Source: Nostoc sp. NIES-3756 (lineage in GTDB: Bacteria; Cyanobacteriota; Cyanobacteriia; Cyanobacteriales; Nostocaceae). From it: 64,000 nt of DNA. Within the stretch, counting starts at the first letter, position 1, and the number at the start of each line of letters is the position of its first letter. The notes under the pieces are model-generated. The model had not been told where the DNA came from and searched no databases. It saw only the letters and a list, made by a program, of their open reading frames with translations. The stretch covers positions 1,708,501-1,772,500 of the forward strand of contig NZ_AP017295.1 of the NCBI RefSeq assembly GCF_001548375.1, given 5' to 3'. The translations under genes were made by a program, and so were the position numbers. Of this stretch, positions 9,479-18,670 are shown piece by piece.

Positions 9479-11428
9479 TCAACTCTCTGCCTTTGGTAGG
9501 GCAATCCAAAAACGGCTACCTACGCCTAGTTGTGACTCTACTCCGCAACTACCACCCATTTTTTCTAAGGCTTTACGCACAATAGCTAAACCAATGCCAG
9601 TACCAGAATAAACTTCTACACCATGAAGTCTTTCAAATACACGAAAAATCCGTTCTTGGTGTTCTGGTTCAATGCCGATACCGTTGTCTGTTACCCAAAG
9701 TTTTACCCAACTTTTGCCCTCTTGCAAATACTCTCGGCAATATATCTCTATTACAGGTGAAACTTCTGGCCTAACAAACTTAATGGCATTACTTAACAAG
9801 TTGAGAATTACTTGTCCTAATGTTGCGGGGTGAGCCATGACTGATAATAAAGGAGTATTTACTGTAACTTGTGCTTGACCTTCTTGAATTTGTGCGTTTA
9901 ATTGTTTAACTGCCTGATGAACTACAAGACTCAAATCAATAGGCTGCATTTGGATTTCACTACGACTAAGACGGCTGTAGGCTAACAAGTCAGTAATTAA
10001 TGTATCCATTTGCATAGCACCATCTGCTATGTAGTGCAGATAGCTTTGTCCAAAGGTATCTAGTTGCTTGCCGTAATCTTCTAGTAACGCTTGAGCAAAG
10101 CCCTGCATAGTGCGTAGTGGCGCTCGTAAGTCGTGAGAAACTGAGTAGTTGAAAGCTTCTAAGTCTTGATTAGCTTCTTGTAACTCAAGAGTACGTTTTT
10201 CAACACGTTGCTCTAGTTCTTGGGCGTAATTTTGCAGTTCTTGGCGCAGTTGCGATTGTTGAATAGCGATCGCTAATTGCTCGGCAACTTCCCTTGCCAT
10301 CTGCTGATTTTCTTGATTAAAAGCCTCTACTCCAAAACTTGCTAGGCTAAGTTCACCAATTAAATTATCCTGCACCCGCATGGGAGTTGCCATATAACTA
10401 TGCAATCCTGCGGCTAACAGCTGCTCTAAAATTAGTGGACGTTTTTCTACAGCAGCAATATCTGGAATTAAGCGCAGTTGTCTTTGTTGTAAAACTGCAA
10501 CTGGGGCAAAGTCCTCTATTCGCAGATTAGCATCTGCATCTAGTGGAAAAACACCATCATAACTCGCTCTAATTACTTGAGCCGTGTCGCGCTCAAAATC
10601 GAACAGGACAACAAACGCTTGTTGGCAGCCAGCAATTTTACGTAATCTTTCTAGCGCGTCTTGTATAATTTTAACATCAGATGCAGCAGATAAAATTGAT
10701 CTGTCAATTTCATGTAAGTCAGCTAGACGTTGGGCAGAGCGTTGAGATATTTCAGATTGCTCCAGGGCAGTTTTTAAAGCATTTTCATAAGTTTTTGATA
10801 CCTGTAAAATCTGTCCTTGAATGAAGTAAGCAAGAATACTTCCAATTACCACAGCCAAAATAAAGCTAGTGGCACTCACCTGTTGCGTTGTCTGTCGGAC
10901 AGTATTACTGCGGTTGTTTCGGAATTGTTCTTCTGTGGCAATAAAATCTATGATTTGTTGGCGCATGGAGTCCATTTTTTGATCACGCACCTTAAACACA
11001 AACAAAGGTTCAACTTCTCCTCGTCGTCGCCGTTCCACAGCTACGGCGATCATTTTATCCCACTCCTGATATAACAATATGAGTTGATTCAGACGTTGCG
11101 TTTGACTGGGATTATCTGCAACTAGATTTTTTAACTCTTCAAAAGCAGCACCAGTAACTGGCCTAGCTTCTAGGTAGGGTGCTAAGATATCTAATTCACC
11201 CGTAAGAATATAGCCACGCGATCCTGTTTGTATATCTAACAGCAGCTTTTGGGTACGGTAGGCTTGAGTAATTACCTGATCTGTGTGATCTACCCATTGC
11301 ATCGCTGATATTAGGCGGTTAACTTGCCACCACGATACCCCAGAAAACGACAATAACAGAACACTAGGTAAAGCGATCGCTCTAGTCAGCTGACGTTGAA
11401 ATATTACTCTAGCAATTTGCAACAGCAT
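9479..11428 (-). CDS. Membrane sensor histidine kinase, CHASE3-GAF-HisKA-HATPase
   Basis: In this 649-residue protein an N-terminal transmembrane helix (about 16-33) is followed by a CHASE3-type periplasmic domain (about 37-175, TQKLLLDIQTGSRGYILTG). A second helix lies at about 184-204. Then come a GAF domain (about 235-390), a short coiled coil (about 390-420) and a phytochrome-type HisKA with His near 432 in NYSVSHDLRAPLR. The HATPase has NLLSNAIKF, DNGIGIE and GTGIGLAIV. All catalytic boxes are present. This HisKA type often pairs with Rcp1-like single-domain regulators, but none is adjacent on this strand. The stimulus is unknown. It lies 92 bp downstream of a small hypothetical gene on the same strand, with tandem repeats between. 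Confidence 0.93.
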   Translation of the reverse strand: MLLQIARVIFQRQLTRAIALPSVLLLSFSGVSWWQVNRLISAMQWVDHTDQVITQAYRTQKLLLDIQTGSRGYILTGELDILAPYLEARPVTGAAFEELKNLVADNPSQTQRLNQLILLYQEWDKMIAVAVERRRRGEVEPLFVFKVRDQKMDSMRQQIIDFIATEEQFRNNRSNTVRQTTQQVSATSFILAVVIGSILAYFIQGQILQVSKTYENALKTALEQSEISQRSAQRLADLHEIDRSILSAASDVKIIQDALERLRKIAGCQQAFVVLFDFERDTAQVIRASYDGVFPLDADANLRIEDFAPVAVLQQRQLRLIPDIAAVEKRPLILEQLLAAGLHSYMATPMRVQDNLIGELSLASFGVEAFNQENQQMAREVAEQLAIAIQQSQLRQELQNYAQELEQRVEKRTLELQEANQDLEAFNYSVSHDLRAPLRTMQGFAQALLEDYGKQLDTFGQSYLHYIADGAMQMDTLITDLLAYSRLSRSEIQMQPIDLSLVVHQAVKQLNAQIQEGQAQVTVNTPLLSVMAHPATLGQVILNLLSNAIKFVRPEVSPVIEIYCREYLQEGKSWVKLWVTDNGIGIEPEHQERIFRVFERLHGVEVYSGTGIGLAIVRKALEKMGGSCGVESQLGVGSRFWIALPKAES

Positions 11429-11520
11429 AATTACTATGCTAATTCGTTTTGCTAGTTATTAGTCATTAGTCCATAGTCATTAGTCAAAAGTCCATAGTTA
11501 TTCTTTTCTGCCTTCTGACT

Positions 11521-11874
11521 CTAATTCGATTTAACTGCGATATCTTCAAAATCTGTTAGTGCAAAAGCAAACTCACGAAAAGCTACTTTAATTAAGTCTT
11601 CCTTCATGTTTCTCTTTAAAGAGGAGTCGCGGATCATATCTGCTAACTCGATAAATAATAGTGAAAATACAAACCTATCCTGGCGGTCAACCTGTTTTAA
11701 GCAAGCTAAGATGAACTCATAAAGCTCAGTTTTTCTAGGTTTGCTTTGTTCATCCCAAATTTGCAACCCAAGACGGAAGGTTTTCAAGCGTATCTCATCA
11801 ATGTTGTAAATACTATCTTTGTAGCGGACTGATACGCGCTGGGGCATTTCCATAAGTTCAACATATATATTCAC
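11521..11874 (-). CDS. Hypothetical protein, 117 residues
   Basis: I do not recognise this family. The protein is mainly helical by composition and soluble, with no signal peptide, no cysteines in its core and no obvious motif. It reads through cleanly with ordinary codon use, and is the only ORF here on either strand. The start may be the ATG at 11874 or the internal ATG at 11856 (MEMPQRVS); there is no convincing Shine-Dalgarno site for either. It lies upstream of the CHASE3 kinase on the same strand, so it could be its co-transcribed partner, but the 92-bp gap contains repeats. Confidence 0.6.
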   Translation of the reverse strand: MNIYVELMEMPQRVSVRYKDSIYNIDEIRLKTFRLGLQIWDEQSKPRKTELYEFILACLKQVDRQDRFVFSLLFIELADMIRDSSLKRNMKEDLIKVAFREFAFALTDFEDIAVKSN

Positions 11875-11994
11875 TGTATGTTGTTTATTCAGGCTTATCT
11901 AGTCGCATCCGGGAAAACAATAATCAAATTAATAAAACGTTTGTCGATTGATACCAATTTAAAAATTTTGGCAACGCATTCGTTATATACGGCT

Positions 11995-12018
11995 AGGGGC
12001 GCACATCTGTACGCCCCT
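11995..12018. repeat. Dispersed palindrome AGGGGCG...CGCCCCT type
   Basis: A hairpin with arms AGGGGCG and CGCCCCT and a core resembling ACATCTGTA. A close relative with AGGGACGTAC and GTACGCCCCT arms is found at 50241-50264. Neither has a U-tract, so it is a dispersed repeat rather than a terminator. Confidence 0.6.
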
Positions 12019-12204
12019 ATTACCTAAATCAGAACTTACGCTTTCAGATCCCCCAACCCTCTTAAAAAGGGAGCTTTAGATATTCCCCCCCTTTTGAAGG
12101 CTACCGTGTACACACATCTTTGTGCTGGGTGCAAAATGTGGCTTGATCCCCCTAAATCCCCCTTAAAAAGGGGAACTTTGATTCTTGTTCCCCCCTTTTT
12201 TAAG

Positions 12205-13377
12205 TAGGGCTAATTCATTGTAAAGAGAGAAAAATTAAACTAGAAATAACTTCTACCCTAAGTATATTTTGATGTCAAATGAGTAGTTTGATAGCGGCAT
12301 TACAAGGCATAGAAGACTATCGCGCTCCTCGTGGAAAACGTTATCCATTATGGGTGATGCTATTATTAGTGATTTTAGGAACGTTGAGTGAGTGCTATGG
12401 ATATGCTGCACTAGAAGACTTTTGTGTGCGACATTATGCAGCATTGTCCGAAAAGTTAGGGATAACATACAAACGTTTACCGAGTGACTCAACATTTCGG
12501 CGACTGTTTGAGCAATTAGATTTTGAAAAACTTACAGACTGCTTTGTGACGTGGGCAAAAGCTGGGACTCACCTCGGTCCAGGTTCTTGGTTAGCAGTGG
12601 ATGGAAAAAGCATCAAAAGTACAGTTAAAGCATACAATCAGTCCTACCAAAACTTTGTCAACGTCGTCTCAGTGTATAGCCATCAGCAAGGAGTGGTCGT
12701 TGCCCTCAAGCAATTCCAGAACCATGAACAAAGTGAAATCAAAGTTTTAGAAAAACTATTAGAAACTTTGAATTTCACTGGTGTAGTGTTTACATGTGAT
12801 GCTTTGCATTGTCAAAAAAAACTGTGCAGTTAATTGTTAACAGTGGTAATGATTACTTAGTAGGCATCAAGGGTAATCAACCCAAACTCTTGAGTTATGC
12901 ACAAACACTGGCAAAACAACTTCTCCCAAATACTATTGACATTCAAATCGAACGCACACGTGGACGTGTTGTTCAACGTACTGTCAAAGTTTATGAACTC
13001 ATAGATGGTATTGACCCCAGTTGGGAAAAGGCGCAAAGTTTGATTGTTGTTGAGCGTCAGGGTATTAGAGATGGGCAATCTTTTGAAACAATTAGTTACT
13101 ATCTTAGTAGTCTCAAAACATCTGCTATCCATTTTGCTCAAGCTATTCGTGGACACCGGGACATTGAAAACGGATTGCATTGGGTCAAAGATGTTGTGTT
13201 TGGGGAAGACACTGCACCTTTTTGTGCCTATAATGCTGCTACTAACTGGTCTATTATTCGTACTTTTGTGATTAATCTACTCCGTGCAAAGGGTTATCGC
13301 TCATTGACCAAAGCACAGAGATTTCTATGTCATGATCTGGAACAGCTTTTTTCTCTTTTCACAATGAATTAGCCCTA
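12205..13377 (+). mobile_element. ISAs1-family insertion sequence with 17-bp terminal inverted repeats
   Basis: TAGGGCTAATTCATTGT (12205-12221) is the exact inverse of 13361-13377. The element is 1173 bp and is flanked by CCTTTTTTAAG on both sides (12194-12204 and 13378-13388), consistent with an 11-bp target duplication. It contains a DDE transposase split into two frames, whose stop codon lies inside the right terminal repeat. Its insertion point is the same 11 bases used by the unrelated IS4-type element in the other MITE copy. Confidence 0.87.
12279..13372 (+). pseudogene. ISAs1-family transposase (H-repeat type), two overlapping frames
   Basis: The first frame (12279-12833, 184 residues) starts MSSLIAALQGIEDYRAPRGK and contains WLAVDGKSIK, holding the first catalytic Asp. 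The second frame (12809-13372) continues from the same point with KKTVQLIVNSGNDYLVGIKGNQ and ends with the DIENGLHWVKDVVFGED block holding the catalytic Glu. Together they give about 365 residues, the usual family length, with no loss of sequence. The break is at a run of eight A's following GTC. A -1 shift on the zero-frame heptamer A-AAA-AAA would restore one protein. It is either a simple frameshift mutation or rescued by slippage. Confidence 0.85.
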
Positions 13378-13538
13378 CCTTTTTTAAGGGGTGTTAGGGG
13401 GGATCTAAACGTTGTGGGACTAGGTTATAAGACTTGTGTGTACACCGTAGCCTTTTGAAGGGGGGTTAGGGGGGATCAGGGTTTCAAGCTTGAGTACGTA
13501 AGTCTTCTGAATATTGAATTAGTAGAAGTTAAGTGTTA

Positions 13539-14675
13539 TTAACGTCGTCCACTTTGGATTTTGTCAAAAATAGCGCCGTCATCAAAGAATTTCTTCTGTA
13601 TAGCGTCCCAACCGCCCAAGCTTTGGACATTGTAGAGTTTGGAAACTTTGGGATATTTTTTCTCTACTTCTTTAGCTACAGCAGTGTTAACTGGCCTAAA
13701 ACCAACTTTGGCAAACTCGCGTTGCGCTTCTGGAGTGTAAAGAAATTTAACGAAAGCTTCGGAAACAGCACGACTACCGCGTTTATCTACAACTTTGTCA
13801 ACTACTGCAACTGGGCCATCTATAGAGATGTTGGTTTGAGGAATAATGTAAGAGGGTGATGTTTTTCCTTGTTGAGCAGCTAAGACGACTTCGTTTTCGT
13901 AGTTTAGTAGTACATCGCCTTGACTTTTTTTGTAAAAAGCATCGCTGGCTTCCCGTGCATCTTTAGGTAATATAGGCACGTTCCTATAAACTTTGGTTAC
14001 ATAGTCTAGAGCTTGAGCTTCACTACCTCCATTTTTAGCGATCGCACCCCACAAAGCAAGGAAGTTCCACCGCGCACCACCGGAAGTTTTGGGGTTAGCT
14101 GTAATGACTCTAATTCCAGGTTTAGCTAAATCACTCCAACTTTGAATCTTCTTGGGATTTCCTTCTCTAGTTTCTAAAGCTACTACTGAGCGAGTCACAA
14201 TAGAATTGTTGGGTGCTTCTCTTTCCCAACCTGGTTTAATTAAGCCAGCTTGTTCAATTTTTTTGGTATCTAGCGCCAAGGCTAGAGCGACGACATCAGC
14301 TTCTAAGCCGTCGATAACAGCACGGGTTTGAGAACCAGAGCCACCATAACTCTGCTTAATGATTACATCTTGACCCTTTTCTCGCTTCCATTTAGCGACA
14401 AATTGAGGAATAATTTTCTCGTAAGCAGCCTTTGTTACTGCATAAGAAACCAGAGTAATTTCTACCTTTTGTCCTCTTTGGCTAATCAGTTGTGTTTTCT
14501 GATTTGCCGATGCAGTTTGTAAATTTGTGACAGCAAATGGCATTAAGGTACTTAAACCCAAGCCTGCTGCTAGCACTAAAGCCGATGGTTGGCTTAAAGT
14601 TGGCTTCCATGTAGTAAGTGTGGACTTTTTCGCCTCGGCAATTGATTTGAGCCTTGATACAATTTTAAGTGTCAT
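13539..14675 (-). CDS. sbpA: Sulfate ABC transporter, periplasmic sulfate-binding protein
   Basis: The protein has 378 residues from the ATG at 14675; a TTG at 14699 would add eight. A long positively charged n-region precedes a hydrophobic stretch (LVLAAGLGLSTLMPFAV), giving a signal for export. The mature part has the sulfate/thiosulfate-binding signatures SYGGSGSQTRAVIDGLEADV, PKTSGGARWNFLALWG and LLNYENEV. It would deliver periplasmic sulfate to the CysT/CysW permease. It is transcribed away from a second, related binding protein at 15237. The two share most signature motifs, so one is a paralogue with perhaps different affinity. Sulfur limitation is the expected inducer for the family. 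Confidence 0.93.
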   Translation of the reverse strand: MTLKIVSRLKSIAEAKKSTLTTWKPTLSQPSALVLAAGLGLSTLMPFAVTNLQTASANQKTQLISQRGQKVEITLVSYAVTKAAYEKIIPQFVAKWKREKGQDVIIKQSYGGSGSQTRAVIDGLEADVVALALALDTKKIEQAGLIKPGWEREAPNNSIVTRSVVALETREGNPKKIQSWSDLAKPGIRVITANPKTSGGARWNFLALWGAIAKNGGSEAQALDYVTKVYRNVPILPKDAREASDAFYKKSQGDVLLNYENEVVLAAQQGKTSPSYIIPQTNISIDGPVAVVDKVVDKRGSRAVSEAFVKFLYTPEAQREFAKVGFRPVNTAVAKEVEKKYPKVSKLYNVQSLGGWDAIQKKFFDDGAIFDKIQSGRR

Positions 14676-14699
14676 GGGATGTGTTTCACTGAATAGCAA

Positions 14700-15236
14700 T
14701 CTGCGATTAGTTGATGCAAATTCCGGACAAAGACAATGTAAATCTGGGGCAATAAGAGTACTAAATAGTACAACTTACTGCCCCGTTTTTTTACTGTTAA
14801 TTTACGGTAAATCTATCGTAAAACGATGTTATAAAAAAGTAAAGCGAACAACAAAATTTCGGAATATACGAATATTGGAATTACAAGTAGGCGATCGCTA
14901 CTATGCTAATAAAATAAGCTAAAACCCACTTCACAAAAGACTTAGACCAAAAATCATTGAGTTAAAAATAGGCGAATCAAAATAATTAGCAATCTAATAT
15001 CAAGTTACTTTAAACACAATGTACTTAAATGTGAGCAAAACTTGATACTAAAAGTTAACAGCATTTTTAATTGCCGAGTAACCTGATAGAATTACTTTAT
15101 TTCCCACATTGTCGATAGATAATATGAAGTTTTCTTATTATTTATTTTATAAAGGTCTGCAATTATCCGTGTATCGTTAAACTGTAATATTAAGTATTCC
15201 TATCGATTAACAGTAGATTTATCCGGAGGAGATTAG
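14700..15236. other. Divergent regulatory region between the two sulfate-binding protein genes
   Basis: This 537-bp AT-rich gap must hold the promoters of both divergent genes. It contains one HIP1 site (14890-14897) and a strong hairpin (14746-14784). A good ribosome site, GGAGGA at 15225-15230, precedes the rightward gene. I could not identify a specific operator. Confidence 0.6.
14746..14793 (+). terminator. Hairpin with U-tract in the sbpA leader region (rightward orientation)
   Basis: GGGGCAATAAG (14746-14756) pairs with CTTACTGCCCC (14774-14784) with one mismatch, and an inner GTACT/AGTAC stem has an AAAT loop. The run GTTTTTTTA follows. It has the form of an intrinsic terminator reading rightward, but the only rightward transcription upstream is antisense to sbpA. 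On the leftward strand it would be a leader hairpin. Confidence 0.6.
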
Positions 15237-16379
15237 ATGAACCTGTGGCAGCGTCCCCTGAAAAAACTGCTAGTGATAACAGAGCAGACAAAATATAGAT
15301 TCAGACTCAACTCATTAAAAAGCTTTGTGTCACTAGTATTAGTTGGGGCAGTTTTGAGTGTAGCGTTAGCCGCCTGCACTGGTGGTAGTAATGGCAATAA
15401 TGCTGCTACAGAAAACCCAACTGCTAATCCTGTGGCTGCGAACAAGCCAAACGTGGAATTAACCTTAGTTTCCTTTGCTGTTACCAAAGCAGCACACGAA
15501 GCAATCATTCCTAAATTTGTAGAAAAATGGAAGCAAGAGCATAATCAAAATATCACCTTTAAGCAAAGTTATGGTGGTTCTGGCTCTCAAACTCGCGCCG
15601 TTATTGATGGTTTAGAAGCTGATGTTGTTCATTTGGCGTTGGCTTTAGATACTCAAAAAATTGAGAAAGCGGGATTAATTCAGTCAGGATGGGAACAAGA
15701 AAATCCTAATAATGGGATTGTTTCTAAATCGGTAGCAGCAATTATTACTCGCACAGGCAACCCCAAAGGCATCAAAACATGGGCAGACTTAGCTAGAGAT
15801 GATGTTAAAGTCATTACTGCCGACCCCAAAACTTCAGGTGTTGCTCGTTGGAACTTCTTAGCTTTGTGGAACTCCGCAATTAAGGCTGATGCAGATGAAG
15901 CAAAAGCAACAGAATTTGTAACTAAAGTTTATCGCAACGTGCCTGTTTTGGCTAAAGACGCAAGGGAAGCTACTGACGTATTTGGCAAAGGTCAAGGTGA
16001 TGCTTTAATCAATTACGAAAATGAAGTAATATTGGCACAGCAAAAAGGTAGCAAATTAGATTATGTAATTCCTGATGTCAACATTTCTATTGACAACCCC
16101 ATTGCCGTGGTAGATAAGAATGTTGATAAGCATGGTACAAGAGAAGTAGCAGAAGGGTTTGTCAAATTCCTCTACACCCCAGAAGCACAAGAAGAATTTG
16201 TGAAATTAGGATTCCGTCCAGTAGACGAGAAAATAGCTCAAAGCAAAGAAGTAACAGATAAGTTTCCCAAAGTAAATACTTTGGGTACTGTTCAGGACTT
16301 AGGCGGCTGGGCAGAAGTTGATAAAAAATTCTTTGGTGATGGCGGTGTTTTTGACCAAATTCAAGCCAAGAAAAGGTAA
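15237..16379 (+). CDS. Sulfate ABC transporter sulfate-binding lipoprotein (second paralogue)
   Basis: In this 380-residue protein the N-terminal hydrophobic segment ends in the lipobox-like VALAACTGG, so Cys47 is the probable lipidated residue. This differs from the sbpA product, which has no such Cys. Signatures SYGGSGSQTRAVIDGLEADV, PKTSGVARWNFLALWN and LINYENEV identify a sulfate-binding protein. The ribosome site GGAGGA (15225-15230) supports the ATG at 15237. It leads the cysT-cysW genes, 114 bp upstream of cysT with a hairpin between, so it is the binding protein of this operon. It may also be annotated as a sulfate-binding sbpA homologue. Confidence 0.93.
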   Translation: MNLWQRPLKKLLVITEQTKYRFRLNSLKSFVSLVLVGAVLSVALAACTGGSNGNNAATENPTANPVAANKPNVELTLVSFAVTKAAHEAIIPKFVEKWKQEHNQNITFKQSYGGSGSQTRAVIDGLEADVVHLALALDTQKIEKAGLIQSGWEQENPNNGIVSKSVAAIITRTGNPKGIKTWADLARDDVKVITADPKTSGVARWNFLALWNSAIKADADEAKATEFVTKVYRNVPVLAKDAREATDVFGKGQGDALINYENEVILAQQKGSKLDYVIPDVNISIDNPIAVVDKNVDKHGTREVAEGFVKFLYTPEAQEEFVKLGFRPVDEKIAQSKEVTDKFPKVNTLGTVQDLGGWAEVDKKFFGDGGVFDQIQAKKR

Positions 16380-16385
16380 TAGGTG

Positions 16386-16439
16386 ATTGGTAATAGGTAA
16401 TAGGAAAAAATTAGCAATTACCTATTACTTATTACCAAT
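16386..16439. repeat. Long inverted repeat between binding protein and cysT
   Basis: ATTGGTAATAGGTAATAGG pairs with the inverse at 16421-16439 with one mismatch around a 16-nt loop. The arms are built from TAATAGG heptamers, a repeat type scattered in this genome. In a transcript it would form an A/U-rich stem just after the binding-protein stop codon. It could act as a 3' stabiliser giving more binding protein than permease, which is common for ABC operons; this role is inferred. Confidence 0.55.
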
Positions 16440-16493
16440 ATCTATATCTAGTAATTCGAGCGAATACTCTATATTTTTTCATGTAAATTGTCT

Positions 16494-17363
16494 ATGACCT
16501 TATCTCCCACTACTGAAGTTGACAATAAAACTTCTAACTGGAAAGCATTTATAAAAAAAGCCTTTAATCTGCCTTGGACATGGCGCATTACTATCGCCTA
16601 TCTAACAGTAATGTTGTTTGTTCCTGTAATCGCCATGTTTCTTAAGGCTAGTACAGAACCACCTTCGGAGTTTTGGCGAATTGCTACTAGTGAAGTGGCA
16701 TTAGCAACGTATAATGTGACCTTTGTTACTTCATTACTGGCAGCCTTACTCAATGGCGTATTTGGTACGCTTATTGCTTGGGTATTGGTGCGCTACGACT
16801 TCCCTCTCAAAAGAATAGTAGATGCTACCGTAGATTTACCATTTGCATTGCCGACATCAGTAGCAGGTTTAACATTAGCAACCGTTTACAGCGATAATGG
16901 CTGGATTGGTTCTTTGTTAGAACCACTAGGAATTAAGGTATCATTCACCCGTTTAGGGGTTTGGGTGGCAATGGTATTTATTTCCTTACCTTTTATCGTT
17001 CGCACAGTACAACCTGTACTACAAGAGGTAGAGCGTGACGTTGAAGAAGCAGCTTGGTCTTTAGGTGCTTCCCAATGGGAAACATTTTCCAAGGTGATAT
17101 TACCACCATTGTTTCCGTCGATTTTAACTGGTGTTGCCTTGGGCTTCTCTCGCGCAGTGGGTGAGTATGGCTCGACTGTAATTATTTCCTCCAACACACC
17201 CTATGAAGATTTGATTGCGCCTGTGTTGATTTTCCAAAGATTAGAGCAGTATGACTATTCAGGGGCAACAGTAATTGGTGTAGTTCTGCTAGCAATTTCT
17301 TTGATACTGCTATTAGGAATTAATTTGTTGCAAGGGTGGGCAAGAAGATATGACAGTAAATAA
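16494..17363 (+). CDS. cysT: Sulfate ABC transporter permease CysT
   Basis: The protein has 289 residues from the ATG at 16494; a TTG two codons earlier is a less likely start. Six hydrophobic segments are visible. The cytoplasmic EAA loop [21 protein letters not shown] is the contact for the ATPase CysA, and is followed by SRAVGEYGS, typical of CysT/CysU. It forms the inner-membrane channel with CysW. The reading frame overlaps cysW by 14 bp, implying translational coupling. No cysA is found in the window, so the ATPase must be encoded elsewhere. Confidence 0.95.
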   Translation: MTLSPTTEVDNKTSNWKAFIKKAFNLPWTWRITIAYLTVMLFVPVIAMFLKASTEPPSEFWRIATSEVALATYNVTFVTSLLAALLNGVFGTLIAWVLVRYDFPLKRIVDATVDLPFALPTSVAGLTLATVYSDNGWIGSLLEPLGIKVSFTRLGVWVAMVFISLPFIVRTVQPVLQEVERDVEEAAWSLGASQWETFSKVILPPLFPSILTGVALGFSRAVGEYGSTVIISSNTPYEDLIAPVLIFQRLEQYDYSGATVIGVVLLAISLILLLGINLLQGWARRYDSK

Positions 17364-18225
17364 GCCAAAATTACATTCATCTGGGACTGAGAAGGGGAAA
17401 GGTAGACCGCCACAAAAAAACAGTTTTGTTCCAGCAATTTTAATTTTTATCGCGATCGCTTATTTAGCCCTAGTTCAATATATCCCCGCACTCAACGTAT
17501 TTGTACAAGCCTTTAGTAAAGGAATAGGGCCATTCTTCGAGAACCTCACCCATAGCGACTTTCTCAGTGCCGCTTGGTTAACCCTATTATTGGCATTAAT
17601 AGCAGTACCTTTAAATACAGTATTTGGCTTGTGTGCAGCTTGGGCGATCGCTCGTCATAAATTTCCAGGCCGTGCTTTAGTATTAAGTATCATCGACTTG
17701 CCCTTTTCCATCTCGCCTGTAGTCGCCGGCTTGATGATTGTTTTACTTTATGGGCGTAATGGCTGGTTTGGGCCTTTACTAGAAGCAAATGACATCAAAA
17801 TCATCTTTGCTTTCCCGGGGATGGTATTAGCTACAGCGTTTGTCAGTATGCCCTTTGTCGCTCGTGAAGTCATCCCTGTATTAGAGGAATTTGGCAAAGA
17901 CCAAGAAGAAGCTGCCAAAACCTTGGGCGCAAATGAGTGGCAAACATTTTGGCGTGTCACCCTACCGGGGATTCGCTGGGGCTTACTCTACGGCATAATT
18001 TTGACTAACGCCAGAGCAATGGGTGAATTTGGTGCAGTATCAGTAGTATCAGGTAACATTGCCAATAAAACCCAGAGTTTACCTCTGTTTGTAGAAGATG
18101 CTTACAAGCAGTACGAAACAGAAGCAGCCTTCTCTGCGGCAGTTCTTTTAGCCCTATTAGCAGTAGTTACCTTAGTATTGAAAGAGATTGTAGAACGCAG
18201 AACACAGATTAAGGATGTGGAGTAA
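17350..18225 (+). CDS. cysW: Sulfate ABC transporter permease CysW
   Basis: This 291-residue protein starts inside the end of cysT (14-bp overlap). The N-terminus has a short charged extension before the first transmembrane segment (about 27-48). The EAA loop [21 protein letters not shown] and the following [16 protein letters not shown] are CysW signatures. It pairs with CysT as the heterodimeric channel for sulfate. Downstream is a 146-bp gap filled with tandem repeats, then the NIL-domain gene. Confidence 0.95.
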   Translation: MTVNKPKLHSSGTEKGKGRPPQKNSFVPAILIFIAIAYLALVQYIPALNVFVQAFSKGIGPFFENLTHSDFLSAAWLTLLLALIAVPLNTVFGLCAAWAIARHKFPGRALVLSIIDLPFSISPVVAGLMIVLLYGRNGWFGPLLEANDIKIIFAFPGMVLATAFVSMPFVAREVIPVLEEFGKDQEEAAKTLGANEWQTFWRVTLPGIRWGLLYGIILTNARAMGEFGAVSVVSGNIANKTQSLPLFVEDAYKQYETEAAFSAAVLLALLAVVTLVLKEIVERRTQIKDVE

Positions 18226-18371
18226 TTGGTCATTAGTCCATAGTCCATAGTCCACAGTCAAAAGGCAGGAGGCAGAGTAATAATTATTCTCTCCCCCATC
18301 TTCCTAATCTCCCCCACCTCCCCCATCTCTCCATCCCCAGTCCCTAATCAAAATAATCGGTGAGTTCAAAT

Positions 18372-18638
18372 ATGGCTAGTGACAAAACGCTTACCAATAA
18401 AAGGATTCGATTACGGATTCCTAAAGACTATCACCAGGAACCTGTAATTTCTCGCCTAGTATCAGAATATGGTTTGACTGTAAATATTGCTGCGGCGATT
18501 TTAGGAGCTAATGCTGTTGGCGATGGTTGGTTTGACTTAGATTTACAAGGTACAGATGCACAAATCAAAAGTGGGCTGAACTATCTACAGGAGTTAGAGC
18601 TAGAAGTTTGGGATGAAACAAAATCGGGTAATTGGTAA
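18372..18638 (+). CDS. Small stand-alone NIL-domain protein
   Basis: The protein has 88 residues from the ATG at 18372; a GTG at 18360 would add four. The sequence IRLRIPKDYHQEPVISRLVSEYGLTVNI followed by GWFDLDLQG matches the NIL domain, a ferredoxin-like fold best known at the C-terminus of the methionine importer ATPase MetN, where it senses substrate. Here it stands alone just after cysTW and is followed by a strong terminator. It may bind a sulfur compound and regulate transport, perhaps by docking on the separately encoded ATPase. That role is inference; the fold assignment is fairly firm. Confidence 0.8.
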   Translation: MASDKTLTNKRIRLRIPKDYHQEPVISRLVSEYGLTVNIAAAILGANAVGDGWFDLDLQGTDAQIKSGLNYLQELELEVWDETKSGNW

Positions 18639-18670
18639 TTTTTTAAATATTACTGTTTTTGCTTAAAATA

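Larger units (their letters stand above)
12101..13450. mobile_element. 166-bp MITE interrupted by an ISAs1-type insertion sequence
   Basis: The left half (12101-12204) begins CTACCGTGTACACACATC and matches 2580-2683 closely. The right half (13389-13450) matches 3922-3983 and ends TGTGTGTACACCGTAG. Outer 11-bp target duplications CCTTTTGAAGG (12090-12100 and 13451-13461) are perfect. Removing the inner element gives 104 + 62 = 166 bp, the same length as the MITE at 2580. The inner element sits at the apex of the MITE's hairpin CCCCCCTT-TTTT-AAGGGGGG. Confidence 0.85.
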
